Source: an uncultured Clostridia bacterium
Lineage (GTDB): Bacteria; Bacillota; Clostridia; Christensenellales; Borkfalkiaceae
Assembly: GCA_934254815.1 (NCBI GenBank)
Contig: CAKQME010000003.1
Span: forward strand, 62,001 to 126,000
DNA: 64,000 nucleotides
Direction: 5' to 3'
In this document: piece after piece, positions 53,185-62,191 of the stretch
How positions within the stretch are numbered: position 1 is the stretch's first letter
Layout of the letters: every line of letters starts with the position of its first letter
The notes under the pieces: model-generated
Seen by the model: only the letters and a program-made list of their open reading frames with translations
What the model was told of the DNA's origin: nothing
The model's database searches: none
Position numbers and translations under genes: made by a program

Positions 53185-54930
53185 TTATACCTCTTTCCAG
53201 AAGGCAGAACCTCTCTTCTTCCAGTACGAATAACTCTTGACAAAGTAATCCTCGCCGTTTTTCGCGTTTACACCCTCTTTCAGAATAGTGGTCGGAGTAC
53301 CGGGTTGCACGCCGATACTATTCACTTTAGTCGGGAGTAAATCACTTCGATTTTTAAGATAAAACGGCGCGTTGGAATAATAACTGAACGTTTCGCTCTT
53401 CTTATTGTAATTTATAAGCGTTTCGGTAAAATAGTTTGCGCTTTCGTAAGTTTCTTTACTTACTTCGTAATTAAAGTCTTTAAGCGCGTGAGTAATACTC
53501 GTAAATAGATCGAGCGCGCCGTCGCTGCAGGCAAACTGAACGAAATCGAGCGCGGCTTGCTTGTTAGCGCCGAGATTTGCTTTTACACAAACGGACGCTT
53601 CGAGGTAATCAAGGAAAACGTTGTTTCCCTCTTCGAGTTTCGCCTGATTTGCTTTGGGTAGCGGCATCCAACCGAATTTACGGTTTTGTTTAGAGTATTT
53701 GTCGTCTTTTTTAGCCATATTGTTAAAAATAACGTTGGCTTCGGCTTCCCACCAAGATCCGTCTACGAGCATAGCGTACTTCTCGTCCGATACCGACATA
53801 TCCGTACCCGATTTAAGGAAAGTTTCTTGTGCGTCGGTCTGAGTAAACGCGGTGTTAAAGCCGTCCTCGTTGTAATAGTCGTCTCTTGCAACCATTCTCT
53901 TAACGAAATCGAGCGCGTAATATTTGCCCGCCTGACGGAACACGTCGTAACCGTTGGTATAATCTATAGTCGCGTTTTCGATAACGGGGTTACCGTCCGC
54001 GTCTTTAACGATGGCAGTACCCGCGTCGTTGACTTTGATTAGGTCGGTCGCCTCGCCCTTAAACGAAAGGTTAAGTTCCATTTGTTCAAGACCTTCGTAT
54101 TCCGCCTGCAAAGCGTTATAAAGTATATTCACGTAATAATCGGTGAATTGTCCCGGAAGCACGAAAGGCGTAACGCCGCGCTTCAGCATCTGACCGCAAA
54201 GGTAGAAAAACTCGTCGTAAGTTGCGGGAAGTCCGTCGTCCATAGAGTAGTCCACGCCGTTTTCCGTACCCGTCTTACCGTCCGGACCTTTACTCTTGTT
54301 CGGGTTGGTTTTGCTTATAAGCGAAGTCGTTTCCGAGTCCGAAATATAAAAACCGTACTCGTCGAAAATTTCCACGTTATAAATAATACCCATTGCGCCC
54401 TTGTAGTGCGGAACGGCATAATATTTTTCCTGTACCCCCTCCGAAGTAACTCCTCCGAAGTACGAAATTTGTTTTTCGTTCATTTTAGACTTTATAGTCT
54501 TATTATCGTAGTTGCTCGTACCCGTAACGATGCCCGTCAGATCTTCGAGCGCGCCGCTTTGACGCCAAGCATAATAATCGCCGCCCTCCATAAAGAACAC
54601 GTCGAAATTAGAGTTTTTTATGTCGTCGGAAGAAAATTGTTTCATCGCGCCTTCGTGGTGAATCTGAACGCCCTTTTTCCCGTCTTCATAAACGGTATCC
54701 TTATGAGCCTCCTCGAAATCCGCCTCGAGTTGCCATAACCATTCGTCTTTAAAACCCGCGTTGTAGGTAAACACCTGAACTTGGGTTTTGGTCGGATCGT
54801 AGGCTTTTACGTGGTCGCTGCCGCTGTCGTCGTCGAAAGTAGGTTTTTTACAACCTGCCGTGGCAGTAGCGGCGGTAAACGCCATACCGAGCGCCAACGC
54901 AGTCGCAAGCAATTTATTTCTTTTCATCAT
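53185..54930 (-). CDS. Extracellular sugar-binding lipoprotein of an ABC importer
   Basis: A 581-residue lipoprotein with lipobox TATAGCKK near residue 27. The mature protein shows the family 1 solute-binding layout, with aromatic clusters (DEWLWQLEADFE, GSWWEAEANVIFN, MEGGDYYAWRQSG) suited to sugar stacking. AAAGGAG lies ahead of the ATG. It is the first gene of a nine-gene operon driven by the promoter at 54988-55016, next to an AraC gene in the other direction. The glucuronidase downstream suggests that glucuronide-containing sugars are the ligand (inference). Confidence 0.92.
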   Translation of the reverse strand: MMKRNKLLATALALGMAFTAATATAGCKKPTFDDDSGSDHVKAYDPTKTQVQVFTYNAGFKDEWLWQLEADFEEAHKDTVYEDGKKGVQIHHEGAMKQFSSDDIKNSNFDVFFMEGGDYYAWRQSGALEDLTGIVTGTSNYDNKTIKSKMNEKQISYFGGVTSEGVQEKYYAVPHYKGAMGIIYNVEIFDEYGFYISDSETTSLISKTNPNKSKGPDGKTGTENGVDYSMDDGLPATYDEFFYLCGQMLKRGVTPFVLPGQFTDYYVNILYNALQAEYEGLEQMELNLSFKGEATDLIKVNDAGTAIVKDADGNPVIENATIDYTNGYDVFRQAGKYYALDFVKRMVARDDYYNEDGFNTAFTQTDAQETFLKSGTDMSVSDEKYAMLVDGSWWEAEANVIFNNMAKKDDKYSKQNRKFGWMPLPKANQAKLEEGNNVFLDYLEASVCVKANLGANKQAALDFVQFACSDGALDLFTSITHALKDFNYEVSKETYESANYFTETLINYNKKSETFSYYSNAPFYLKNRSDLLPTKVNSIGVQPGTPTTILKEGVNAKNGEDYFVKSYSYWKKRGSAFWKEV

Positions 54931-54987
54931 AGTTTACTCCTTTCGCTTACGGCAAATAGTATGCCGCAGCGTAATTTCCTCACTCAT

Positions 54988-55016
54988 ATTATATAGCATA
55001 TCCGCGCGTTTGTCCA
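54988..55016 (-). promoter_or_regulatory. Promoter of the nine-gene ABC/glucuronidase operon
   Basis: TGGACA (55016-55011) and a perfect TATAAT (54993-54988) are 17 bp apart on the minus strand, about 58 bp before the binding-protein start. The AraC site lies just upstream of -35. Confidence 0.75.
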
Positions 55017-55029
55017 TACTCATATTTAT

Positions 55030-55054
55030 TATTTTTTACGAATTTCTACTATTT
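55030..55054 (-). promoter_or_regulatory. Putative AraC operator shared with 62068-62092
   Basis: This 25-bp sequence is exactly repeated at 62068-62092. On the minus strand it reads as one AATAGTAGAAA half-site and the start of a second, degenerate one about 20 nt away. It lies between the divergent promoters of the AraC gene and the ABC operon and could control both. Confidence 0.65.
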
Positions 55055-55065
55055 TAGATTTTGGG

Positions 55066-55094
55066 TTTACTTTTTCCCGATTTTGTGGTATAGT
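55066..55094 (+). promoter_or_regulatory. Promoter of the right AraC gene
   Basis: TTTACT (55066-55071), a 17-bp spacer and TATAGT (55089-55094) lie just ahead of GGAGG and the ATG at 55111. Confidence 0.6.
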
Positions 55095-55110
55095 TTTATC
55101 GGAGGTTGCT

Positions 55111-55920
55111 ATGCCTGTCGTAACTTATAACAATTTCAGTTTTCATATCCAACACAACGGTTACCCCGTAATGCACGATCACATAGGCACTTACGAATTT
55201 ATTTTCGTTATAAGCGGGGAAATAAAACATAAAATAAACGGCAGAAAGGAAATTTTAGAGCCGAACACGCTTTGTTTTTTGCTCCCCACCGACAAGCACG
55301 CGCTTGAAAAAACCACGGATGACTCTATATACCTCAGTCTTTCGGTAGTGCAGGAGCACTTTGAACAACTGCTTAAGTGGATTGCGCCTAATATGCAGGA
55401 CCACGCGTTCAACTCTTACGAAAAATTAAAAATTTCCTCGGATTCGGCGGCGGAAATAATGAAACTTACGAACAAGGCGTTGACTTCCTCTCCCGACGTG
55501 CATTACGAATTTTTACACGTTATCACCTGCTTTTTGGTACGTAAAATGATTACTTACCGCTACGGACGAGCAATAACGAAGAGTTACCGCCCCGCCGTGG
55601 AAAAATTCATACAACTGCTTGACGACGAAAGCAATTTGTCCGTCCCGCTCGAAAAACTCGTTTGGGAGTCGGGATATTCCTACACGCATTTAAACAAACT
55701 GTTTTTAGAGGATACGGGTGTGAGCGTGGGGAAATTTTTGAGTAAAAAGAAATTAGATTACGCCATAACCGCCATAAAATGCTCCGATCGGTCGTTACAG
55801 AGAATTTCCGAAACGCTCGGATTTTCGACCTACTCTCATTTTTCCGCGTACTTTAAAAAATGCACGGGTATTTCCCCGTTACAGTACAGACAAACTTCCG
55901 AAATGCCGCTTTTTTTATAA
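55111..55920 (+). CDS. AraC family transcriptional regulator
   Basis: A 269-residue regulator. The first 100 residues are a cupin-type sensor (HDHIGTYEFIFVISGEIKHK). The C-terminal 100 hold two HTH motifs, with VWESGYSYTHLNKLFLEDTG and the family signature ISETLGFSTYSHFSAYFKKC followed by GISPLQYR. It is divergent from the ABC/glucuronidase operon. Its probable binding sites are the shared 25-bp sequence at 55030-55054 and 62068-62092. The inducer is unknown. Confidence 0.92.
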   Translation: MPVVTYNNFSFHIQHNGYPVMHDHIGTYEFIFVISGEIKHKINGRKEILEPNTLCFLLPTDKHALEKTTDDSIYLSLSVVQEHFEQLLKWIAPNMQDHAFNSYEKLKISSDSAAEIMKLTNKALTSSPDVHYEFLHVITCFLVRKMITYRYGRAITKSYRPAVEKFIQLLDDESNLSVPLEKLVWESGYSYTHLNKLFLEDTGVSVGKFLSKKKLDYAITAIKCSDRSLQRISETLGFSTYSHFSAYFKKCTGISPLQYRQTSEMPLFL

Positions 55921-55936
55921 AATTTAATAAAATTTA

Positions 55937-55968
55937 AAGCCGCGACGAAAAATTTTTCGTCGCGGCTT
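55937..55968. terminator. Perfect palindromic bidirectional terminator
   Basis: A 32-bp perfect palindrome (stem AAGCCGCGACGAAAAA) lies between the convergent AraC and rhamnosidase genes, so it can end both transcripts. Confidence 0.85.
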
Positions 55969-55973
55969 AAAGT

Positions 55974-57881
55974 TTATTTTTTCAATATATTTGCAAAATA
56001 ATAAATCGGCATCGCGCTCCAACCGTGGCATAAACTGCCTATTCCGCCGAAATCGTCCGCGCCGAGTTCGGTTTCCCAAAAACTCGTAGCGTCCGATTTT
56101 AACATAGGCACGTAAGTTCTTTCTATATCCTCAAGAATAAAACCGCCGTAAGATTTATCCGCTTTTAACAGCGCGTCGTAGACGAACCCCTTTGCCGAAA
56201 GAGTAGGCAGGACCATATTTCCCTCGACGTTTTCAAGGCGGTCGGCGATAAGTTTAGCCGTCTTTTTTTCGTCCGACGCCGCCCCTGCAAGAATTGCCAG
56301 TGCCGATACCAGACACCCCGTTTTATCGACTTTATCGCTTATTTTAAACGAGCCGTCTGCGTTTTCAAAAGTTCGGGTTATAGCCTCAACCGTCTTTTCG
56401 ATACCGTCCGCAGATAAGCCGAATAATTTCCGATACGCCCTATCCGCCAAAACGAACGCGCAATTAAGCGCGCAATGATATTCTTTTTCTTTAGGCTTAT
56501 CCTTGTCTTTTCCGAGGTCGCTATCGTAATTGTCGTTGCCGTCGCTCCACTCGTAAAAATTCCAAAAAGGAGCGTTAAATCGCGCTATAAGTCCGTTTTC
56601 CTCTATTCTGCCTTTAAAAGTCGCGTACAGTTTATCAAGCGTGGGTTTAACCTCGGCAATCAACGATTCGTCGCCCGTAAAACGCTCGTACTCGTCTATC
56701 GCCAAAAAATACGCAAGCGAGAAAAACGGAATGGGATAGTCTATGCCGCCTGTAGCGCAGAGGCTTAATAACCCGTATTTATCCACCGATTTACTTATAA
56801 GCACTAAATTTGCCCTTGCGTATTCGGCGTTGCCGCCGTCGAACGCGTAATAACCGCAAAGCGCCTGATTGCGCCCGTCGAAACAGTAAGTTCCCTGCTC
56901 GCGCCAAGGGCAATCTTCGTAACGCTCGTGCATACAGAGTTTAAGCGTTTCTACGCAAACGGCGTTTATTTCGTTTATAACCTCGTTGCCGTAATCTACG
57001 ACTTTCTCTTTTACGGGATAACCCGCGGGATAAATTCCCGCCGAGTTTATTTCGTTAATAACGCCGTCGTCGGCAAAAATTTCGAGATACCGACACCCTA
57101 ATCGGCGGAAACAGTTTATATAACGATTTTCTCCCGCTTTCGCAAGATATTCCACCGAAAAATCACAGTCGCCGACCTTACGCCTTACGCCGCCGTCCGA
57201 AATATGCTCGCCGTAAGCGACGGTTATAGTTCCCGCGGTTTTACAGTTTAAATCGAGATACAAAAAACCCGTCGTTTCCTTGCCTAAATCCAAAAGAACG
57301 GAATTTTCGCTTTTAACGACCTCGCCTTTTATAAAATCGCTTAAAACCTGATTTTTTATTTTACGAAGATAAAATTTCACGGGGCCGTCGCCCAAAACGG
57401 AATTTTCATATTCTTTCTCTGCGACTTTATTCGCGTCGTAAAAAAACGAAAAGCCGAGTTGCGGAGTTATTTGCTTTTTATACCCGTTTTTATATTCGTT
57501 CATCAACCGGCTCGGAGTGTTTTCGTCGCTATATAGAGCGATTTTCTCGTCTATAACCAACTCGAAAATCACGCCCGCCGCGGCGGCGATATAATTAGCC
57601 GTATTCTCCCCGCCGTGATAAACTTGCAACCTGATTCGGTCGCCGCGTTTTACCCTGCCGCTTAAATCGTAACTATCGTACAGTTTATAGTTCGGCATAT
57701 CCGCGCAAGCCGAAAACGCAATCGGTAAAATATCGTCGTTTTTAAACGCGGCAAACGCCCCGTCGCACGAAACCGACAATTGAATTTTTTCGCCGTCGAA
57801 AGGCACGCTTAATAAATATTCGCTGTAAGTATCTGTCCCCGCCGCCTCGGCGTTTACTATCCATTTTGCTTTTTTAAACAT
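55974..57881 (-). CDS. Alpha-L-rhamnosidase-like protein (GH78-type)
   Basis: A 635-residue protein without signal peptide, hence cytoplasmic. N-terminal beta-sandwich domains occupy about 1-290. The (alpha/alpha)6 barrel then carries ERYEDCPWREQGTYCFDGRN near 319 (the acidic region of GH78-type enzymes), WNFYEWSDGND, and the conserved end SFWETE...GSLCHGWSAMPIYYF. The first 8 bp overlap the end of the transporter gene, so the two are co-translated. It probably removes terminal rhamnose, or a similar sugar, from compounds brought in by that transporter. The exact specificity cannot be told. Confidence 0.82.
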   Translation of the reverse strand: MFKKAKWIVNAEAAGTDTYSEYLLSVPFDGEKIQLSVSCDGAFAAFKNDDILPIAFSACADMPNYKLYDSYDLSGRVKRGDRIRLQVYHGGENTANYIAAAAGVIFELVIDEKIALYSDENTPSRLMNEYKNGYKKQITPQLGFSFFYDANKVAEKEYENSVLGDGPVKFYLRKIKNQVLSDFIKGEVVKSENSVLLDLGKETTGFLYLDLNCKTAGTITVAYGEHISDGGVRRKVGDCDFSVEYLAKAGENRYINCFRRLGCRYLEIFADDGVINEINSAGIYPAGYPVKEKVVDYGNEVINEINAVCVETLKLCMHERYEDCPWREQGTYCFDGRNQALCGYYAFDGGNAEYARANLVLISKSVDKYGLLSLCATGGIDYPIPFFSLAYFLAIDEYERFTGDESLIAEVKPTLDKLYATFKGRIEENGLIARFNAPFWNFYEWSDGNDNYDSDLGKDKDKPKEKEYHCALNCAFVLADRAYRKLFGLSADGIEKTVEAITRTFENADGSFKISDKVDKTGCLVSALAILAGAASDEKKTAKLIADRLENVEGNMVLPTLSAKGFVYDALLKADKSYGGFILEDIERTYVPMLKSDATSFWETELGADDFGGIGSLCHGWSAMPIYYFANILKK

Positions 57882-59148
57882 TATTTTTAACCTTTATTCT
57901 AAAAATTAAATATACTACGGAAACCATAACGCACACCGCGCTTAATGCGGCGAGCAAAGAAAACACCGCGTTCCAACCTAATCCGTCGGCAATCGCGCCC
58001 AACCCGTACGCGCTTAAAGTACTCCCGACGTAACAAAGTCCGTTCATCATCCCTGCAAGTAACCCCGCATTCAGTTCTTTTTTAAGATACAACGGAGCCA
58101 TACTCGTGATTACGTTATTCGTAGCGGAAGTTAAAAGCGATACGCCCGAAAGGCAAACGAGCGTTAAGACCATTCCCCACGCATTATCACCCGCTACCGT
58201 TAAACAAAAAGTTAAACCTGCAATAACGACGAACGCTATTCCGCACAAGTCCACGAAATCACGGACTTTACCGTTAAGCGCAACGGCGACCGAAGTGCCG
58301 AATAACGCCAACAACGGCATTACGAGCGTTAAAATGATACCTATCGAATCCGGAACTCCGTACTGCTCTTTGAGTATTGCGGGAACCCACGTGGTAAGTC
58401 CGTCTTTCACAAGGTTAGTTATAACGGCGAAAACACCGAGTGCAATGATGGAAAATACCGTCGTTTTACTTATTCTTCGTTTATCGGTCTGACTCTTGCC
58501 GCTTTCGTCCGAAATAATTTCATTATTCGTTTTTTCCTCAACGCACGTTTTAGTCAGTCTATTGTATAAGAATATCCAAACAAAGGCTATTATCGGCAAT
58601 ATTATCGCCGCAAGATAAAAAATCACGCGGTAATTACCCACTGCGACAAATAATGCGGAAAGCCCGTAGACGGCAAAAGTTCCTGCCGCAACCGTCGTAC
58701 CCATAGCAACGACTACTTTGGGATAGTAATCGGCTTTAAGCGTTTCCGATAAAAGCCTGATAAGGGACGGCCACAACACCGACAACGCCGCACCGTTTAC
58801 AAGCCATAAATATTTAATAACCGTAAAATTTTTAACGACGCCAACCGACAAATTGCAAGCCGCAGATATAAGCAAAACACAAAACACAAGGTATTTAAGA
58901 TTATATTTTTTGCAAAAAATACCGTTTATTATCTGCCCTACGCCATAGGCAAAAAAGAAAAACGTGCTTGCCATACCCGCCATTGCATGCGTGACGTTAA
59001 AATCTTTCTCTATATTAACGATATTCGCGCTATAGCCTAACTTTCCTATGTAGGAACAAGCGTATACAAGCCAACAAATCAGCAACAACAATGCCGCCGA
59101 CGAACTCATTTTTCCCGTCACACTCTTTTGCTTTTTTAACATAAACAT
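57874..59148 (-). CDS. MFS transporter
   Basis: A 424-residue membrane protein with 12 predicted segments in two halves and a charged central loop (about 200-235, with many Lys, Glu and Ser). Segments such as YIGKLGYSANIVNIEKDFNV and FFFFAYGVGQIINGIFCKKY are typical of organophosphate/hexuronate-type (OPA/ACS-like) transporters. The gene is coupled to the rhamnosidase downstream, so it probably imports a glycoside or oligosaccharide. The start is uncertain: no strong ribosome site precedes the ATG at 59148. I found no clear promoter in the 110-bp gap upstream. Confidence 0.85.
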   Translation of the reverse strand: MFMLKKQKSVTGKMSSSAALLLLICWLVYACSYIGKLGYSANIVNIEKDFNVTHAMAGMASTFFFFAYGVGQIINGIFCKKYNLKYLVFCVLLISAACNLSVGVVKNFTVIKYLWLVNGAALSVLWPSLIRLLSETLKADYYPKVVVAMGTTVAAGTFAVYGLSALFVAVGNYRVIFYLAAIILPIIAFVWIFLYNRLTKTCVEEKTNNEIISDESGKSQTDKRRISKTTVFSIIALGVFAVITNLVKDGLTTWVPAILKEQYGVPDSIGIILTLVMPLLALFGTSVAVALNGKVRDFVDLCGIAFVVIAGLTFCLTVAGDNAWGMVLTLVCLSGVSLLTSATNNVITSMAPLYLKKELNAGLLAGMMNGLCYVGSTLSAYGLGAIADGLGWNAVFSLLAALSAVCVMVSVVYLIFRIKVKNNV

Positions 59149-59210
59149 CTAAAACTCACTTTGTCAACAACCGGTTTATTGAAACATTTTTATTAAATTA
59201 ACAAATTAAG

Positions 59211-59236
59211 GGGCGGACTTATTATTAAGCCCGCCC
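59211..59236 (-). terminator. Terminator of the 902-aa lipoprotein gene
   Basis: An 11-bp stem (GGGCGGACTTA/TAAGCCCGCCC, one wobble pair) with a 4-nt loop lies just after the stop at 59259 on the minus strand. The trailing T-run is modest. Confidence 0.65.
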
Positions 59237-59258
59237 GCATAAATACTTTTTTATTGAA

Positions 59259-61967
59259 TTAAGCGGCTGTTTCTTCGCTGTTGCAGGTTGCGCCGTTCAA
59301 GGTCATAGAAGTCGGAATCCAATAAGAATCTGCTCCCGTAACCTCTACCCACGTACCACACCAATAATAAAGTTTTTTGGCGTTAACCACAACGTTATCG
59401 CAATCAACGTAATTTCCGTCAGCCGTTTTCGGATTGCCGGAACGCTTTGTGTACACCCCGACAAGATTAAATATCTCCTGTCCGCTTGCGTTTACTGTGA
59501 TATCTCTCAATTTGCACGAATCTGCAAGATAACCGAATAAAAATCCGGATTTACTTTTATTTTGTGTACCGACGCTGCTCGATTTAACGTTTATAATCAC
59601 GTTTTTGATTGTCGAATTTACCGCCTGATGAGCAAATATGTTTGCAAGCTCATTTCCGGTATGAATAAGATCGACGAACTCAACATTCATTATAACCGCG
59701 TTTTTCAACGCTCCGAACAAACCATATCTGCCGCCATCGAGAGCTTTCTGCGAATTATCAAGTTCTCCTCCGGTAGTATAGTTCTTGATCTTGCATCCTC
59801 TGCCGTCGAATGTACCGGAGAAAAACGGCTGAGCATTTTTGCCGGTTATCGTATTGTCATTCTTCGCAGCAGTATCTGCAGAGTTATACCATGCAGGTAA
59901 AGCGAGAGCCGTATTTTCAAAGTCTATATCGTTTGCAAGCACGAAATAGCCGTAAGTCACGGTTTTATCTGTAATGTTTTCTTTGAATTCAGCCGCCGAA
60001 GTTATTGCTTTGGTAACTACAAGAACCTTAACGGAAAGCATATTTACCGCTTTATCTTTCTGCATAGTAACCTCTACGTCTCTCTCGCCTATTGCGCCCG
60101 CAGAGAAAAACGCTACGGGAAAGATAAGTTTGTTATCTGCAACGGTTGCGCCTTCGATTTTATCGCCGTTGAACTTGACGCCTACAAGCGTTCCGTAATC
60201 TTCGCCGAGATCGATTTCGATATTACCGGTAGCGCCGATAACCTGTTCCGCAAGCGTCTTCGTCGTATCTGCGACTTTAAGGTCAACGACAAAACGATTG
60301 CCGTTATTCGTTATTTCTATTTCGTTTACCTCGTCTTTATTAAAGGTAAGTCCCGTTATAGGATATTCCGTCGGAGTCATAGCGGGATCGCCTTCTCCGT
60401 CGAGCCTGCCCCAATAAGTTATTTCTCTTGCGTTTACGACAAAATTTTCACAAGTTATGATCGCGGCGTCATCATCCGCAGATCCCGAACGTTTAATCCA
60501 CCAACCGAACAAAGCGGAAATGGTGCTGCCGCTCGCATTTACGGTAAAGTTTTTATAAACGTTTTTATTCGCGTATGCGCCGCAGATAAATCCACGACCG
60601 TTTACAGTTTGGTCGGTAGGTTGAACCGCCGAACCCGTAAGCGAAGTTTTAGCAACGTTTATGGTTACGTTGTCAAACGTAACGCCTGCGATACTATGAC
60701 CGAACACGTTAGCGTTTACAACGCCGTTATCGTGCCATACTCCGTCTACAACAAGATTTTTTATAGTGGATTTTACCGCATTTTTATCGTCGGTTATAAG
60801 GAACAAACCGAACGGGTTAGCCGTGTTAAAGTTTTTAAGCGTATAACCTCTGCCGTCGAAAGTACCTACGAAACCTATTTTGCCGTTTACCTGATTTGCC
60901 TTATGCGCAAAACTCGAAGTGTTTGCATCTTTCGGGAACACAGGATCTCGAAGCGCCTCGTGATTAAAATCTATATCGCCGGCTATAGTATAATAACCGT
61001 ACACGCCGCTCTTACCGTCGTCGCCTTCCTGAACTCTTGCGTTAGACGAAATAGGGTCTCTTAAAAGAGTATTCCATTCCTCAACGCTCGAGATAACTCT
61101 CGTCGCGACGGTTATATGAATAGTAAGTTTATAAACTCCGTTTTCGCATTCAATAACGCATAATACGGTTTGATCTCCCACGTCTTCGGTAGAAAACGTA
61201 TCTTGGGGGAGCGTAAGCACTCCGTTTGCAAGCGTTACGTCTTCAAGGTTGAATCTTCCGTATAACACCGACAACAACTTGCCGTTATAGTCCTCGCCTA
61301 TATTTATAGCGTAACTCTCCGCGCCGATTTCCTGATTTTCGGTAAGAACGTTGGTTTGTTTTACTTTAAGGTCGATTTCAAAAGTTTTTCTTTCTTTTTC
61401 GTTTTCGCTATCAACTTTGTAAAGGTCCTTCGCCGTAACCTCCATACTTTCGCCGCAAGCGCAAGCGTAAGAGTCATCGTCGAGTTTAAACTCGTGCGCG
61501 CTTTCAGACTTCGCGCCGCAAACGGTACATACCTTCCAGTGTTTTTCGGCGTTATGCCCCGCATAGTCTTTACTTAAAACGTGATTTTGTTTTTCGATAA
61601 CGTGCGCGGCGTCGTTTTTACATACGGCTTTATGCGTGCCGTCGCCGTTGTCGGTATACTCGTAATCGTGTCCCTTCGCGGGGATTTCCTCGGTTACTTT
61701 GTATCCGCATACGGTACATTCTTTATGTTTACTGCCCTTTTCGGTGCAATTTTCCGCTTTATCGGTTACCCATTCTCCGAAAATATGAGATGCAACATCA
61801 ACTTTCTCGTCGTCGTCCGCGCAAACTTTCCAGTGTTGCTCGGCGTCGCTTTGCCACTCGCCGCTTGCGGTATGCGTATGCGAATCTTTATTCCCGCACG
61901 AAACCGCAAAGAAACAAGCCGTTGCCACGATTAAAACCGCTAACAACGATTTTATGCTTTTTTTCAT
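59259..61967 (-). CDS. 902-aa lipoprotein with Cys-pair repeats and two beta-helix-like modules
   Basis: An exported lipoprotein with lipobox AVSCGN near residue 24. Residues 30-185 carry repeated HWKVC and CxxC units (KECTVCGYK, VCTVCGAKSE, CACGE), probably small metal- or disulfide-stabilised folds. Two similar halves follow. Each has an Ig-like part and a GLUG/beta-helix-like part near 299-520 and 659-890 (DIDFNHEA, FVGTFDGRGYTLKNFN; DIDFENTA, FFSGTFDGRGCKIKNYTT). Related modules occur in the lipoprotein at 44224-46137. It forms its own transcript with promoter, AraC-type site and terminator. Its role is probably glycan binding at the surface. Confidence 0.82.
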   Translation of the reverse strand: MKKSIKSLLAVLIVATACFFAVSCGNKDSHTHTASGEWQSDAEQHWKVCADDDEKVDVASHIFGEWVTDKAENCTEKGSKHKECTVCGYKVTEEIPAKGHDYEYTDNGDGTHKAVCKNDAAHVIEKQNHVLSKDYAGHNAEKHWKVCTVCGAKSESAHEFKLDDDSYACACGESMEVTAKDLYKVDSENEKERKTFEIDLKVKQTNVLTENQEIGAESYAINIGEDYNGKLLSVLYGRFNLEDVTLANGVLTLPQDTFSTEDVGDQTVLCVIECENGVYKLTIHITVATRVISSVEEWNTLLRDPISSNARVQEGDDGKSGVYGYYTIAGDIDFNHEALRDPVFPKDANTSSFAHKANQVNGKIGFVGTFDGRGYTLKNFNTANPFGLFLITDDKNAVKSTIKNLVVDGVWHDNGVVNANVFGHSIAGVTFDNVTINVAKTSLTGSAVQPTDQTVNGRGFICGAYANKNVYKNFTVNASGSTISALFGWWIKRSGSADDDAAIITCENFVVNAREITYWGRLDGEGDPAMTPTEYPITGLTFNKDEVNEIEITNNGNRFVVDLKVADTTKTLAEQVIGATGNIEIDLGEDYGTLVGVKFNGDKIEGATVADNKLIFPVAFFSAGAIGERDVEVTMQKDKAVNMLSVKVLVVTKAITSAAEFKENITDKTVTYGYFVLANDIDFENTALALPAWYNSADTAAKNDNTITGKNAQPFFSGTFDGRGCKIKNYTTGGELDNSQKALDGGRYGLFGALKNAVIMNVEFVDLIHTGNELANIFAHQAVNSTIKNVIINVKSSSVGTQNKSKSGFLFGYLADSCKLRDITVNASGQEIFNLVGVYTKRSGNPKTADGNYVDCDNVVVNAKKLYYWCGTWVEVTGADSYWIPTSMTLNGATCNSEETAA

Positions 61968-62024
61968 AGTCCCTCCACAAATTATTGTGTAAATATTTTA
62001 CCGCACTATCCGTTTAGCGTATAA

Positions 62025-62054
62025 ATTATACCATTACGGAAAAAACAAGTAAAT
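62025..62054 (-). promoter_or_regulatory. Promoter of the 902-aa lipoprotein gene
   Basis: TATAAT (62030-62025) is preceded by TTTACT (62054-62049) at 18 bp on the minus strand. The AraC-type direct repeats begin just upstream of -35. Confidence 0.7.
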
Positions 62055-62060
62055 ATTCTT

Positions 62061-62092
62061 TTCTACTATTTTTTACGAATTTCTACTATTTA
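62061..62092 (-). promoter_or_regulatory. Putative AraC operator with perfect direct repeats
   Basis: On the plus strand TTTCTACTATTT occurs at 62061-62072 and again at 62081-62092, exactly 20 nt apart. The part 62068-62092 is identical to 55030-55054. The spacing and position directly ahead of a promoter fit an AraC activator. Confidence 0.68.
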
Positions 62093-62140
62093 TTGTGTTT
62101 GAACACTACGCAGCACTCGCGGATAGTGAACTAACAGCAA

Positions 62141-62169
62141 AAAGCGCCCGACGAATCGTCAAGCGCTTT
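62141..62169 (-). terminator. Terminator of the third DUF4838 gene
   Basis: A 14-bp stem (AAAGCGC..GACGA paired with TCGTC..GCGCTTT, with G-T pairs) ends in T5 on the minus strand, 23 bp after the stop at 62192. Confidence 0.75.
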
Positions 62170-62191
62170 CGTATATACGGTTATTAAAATT

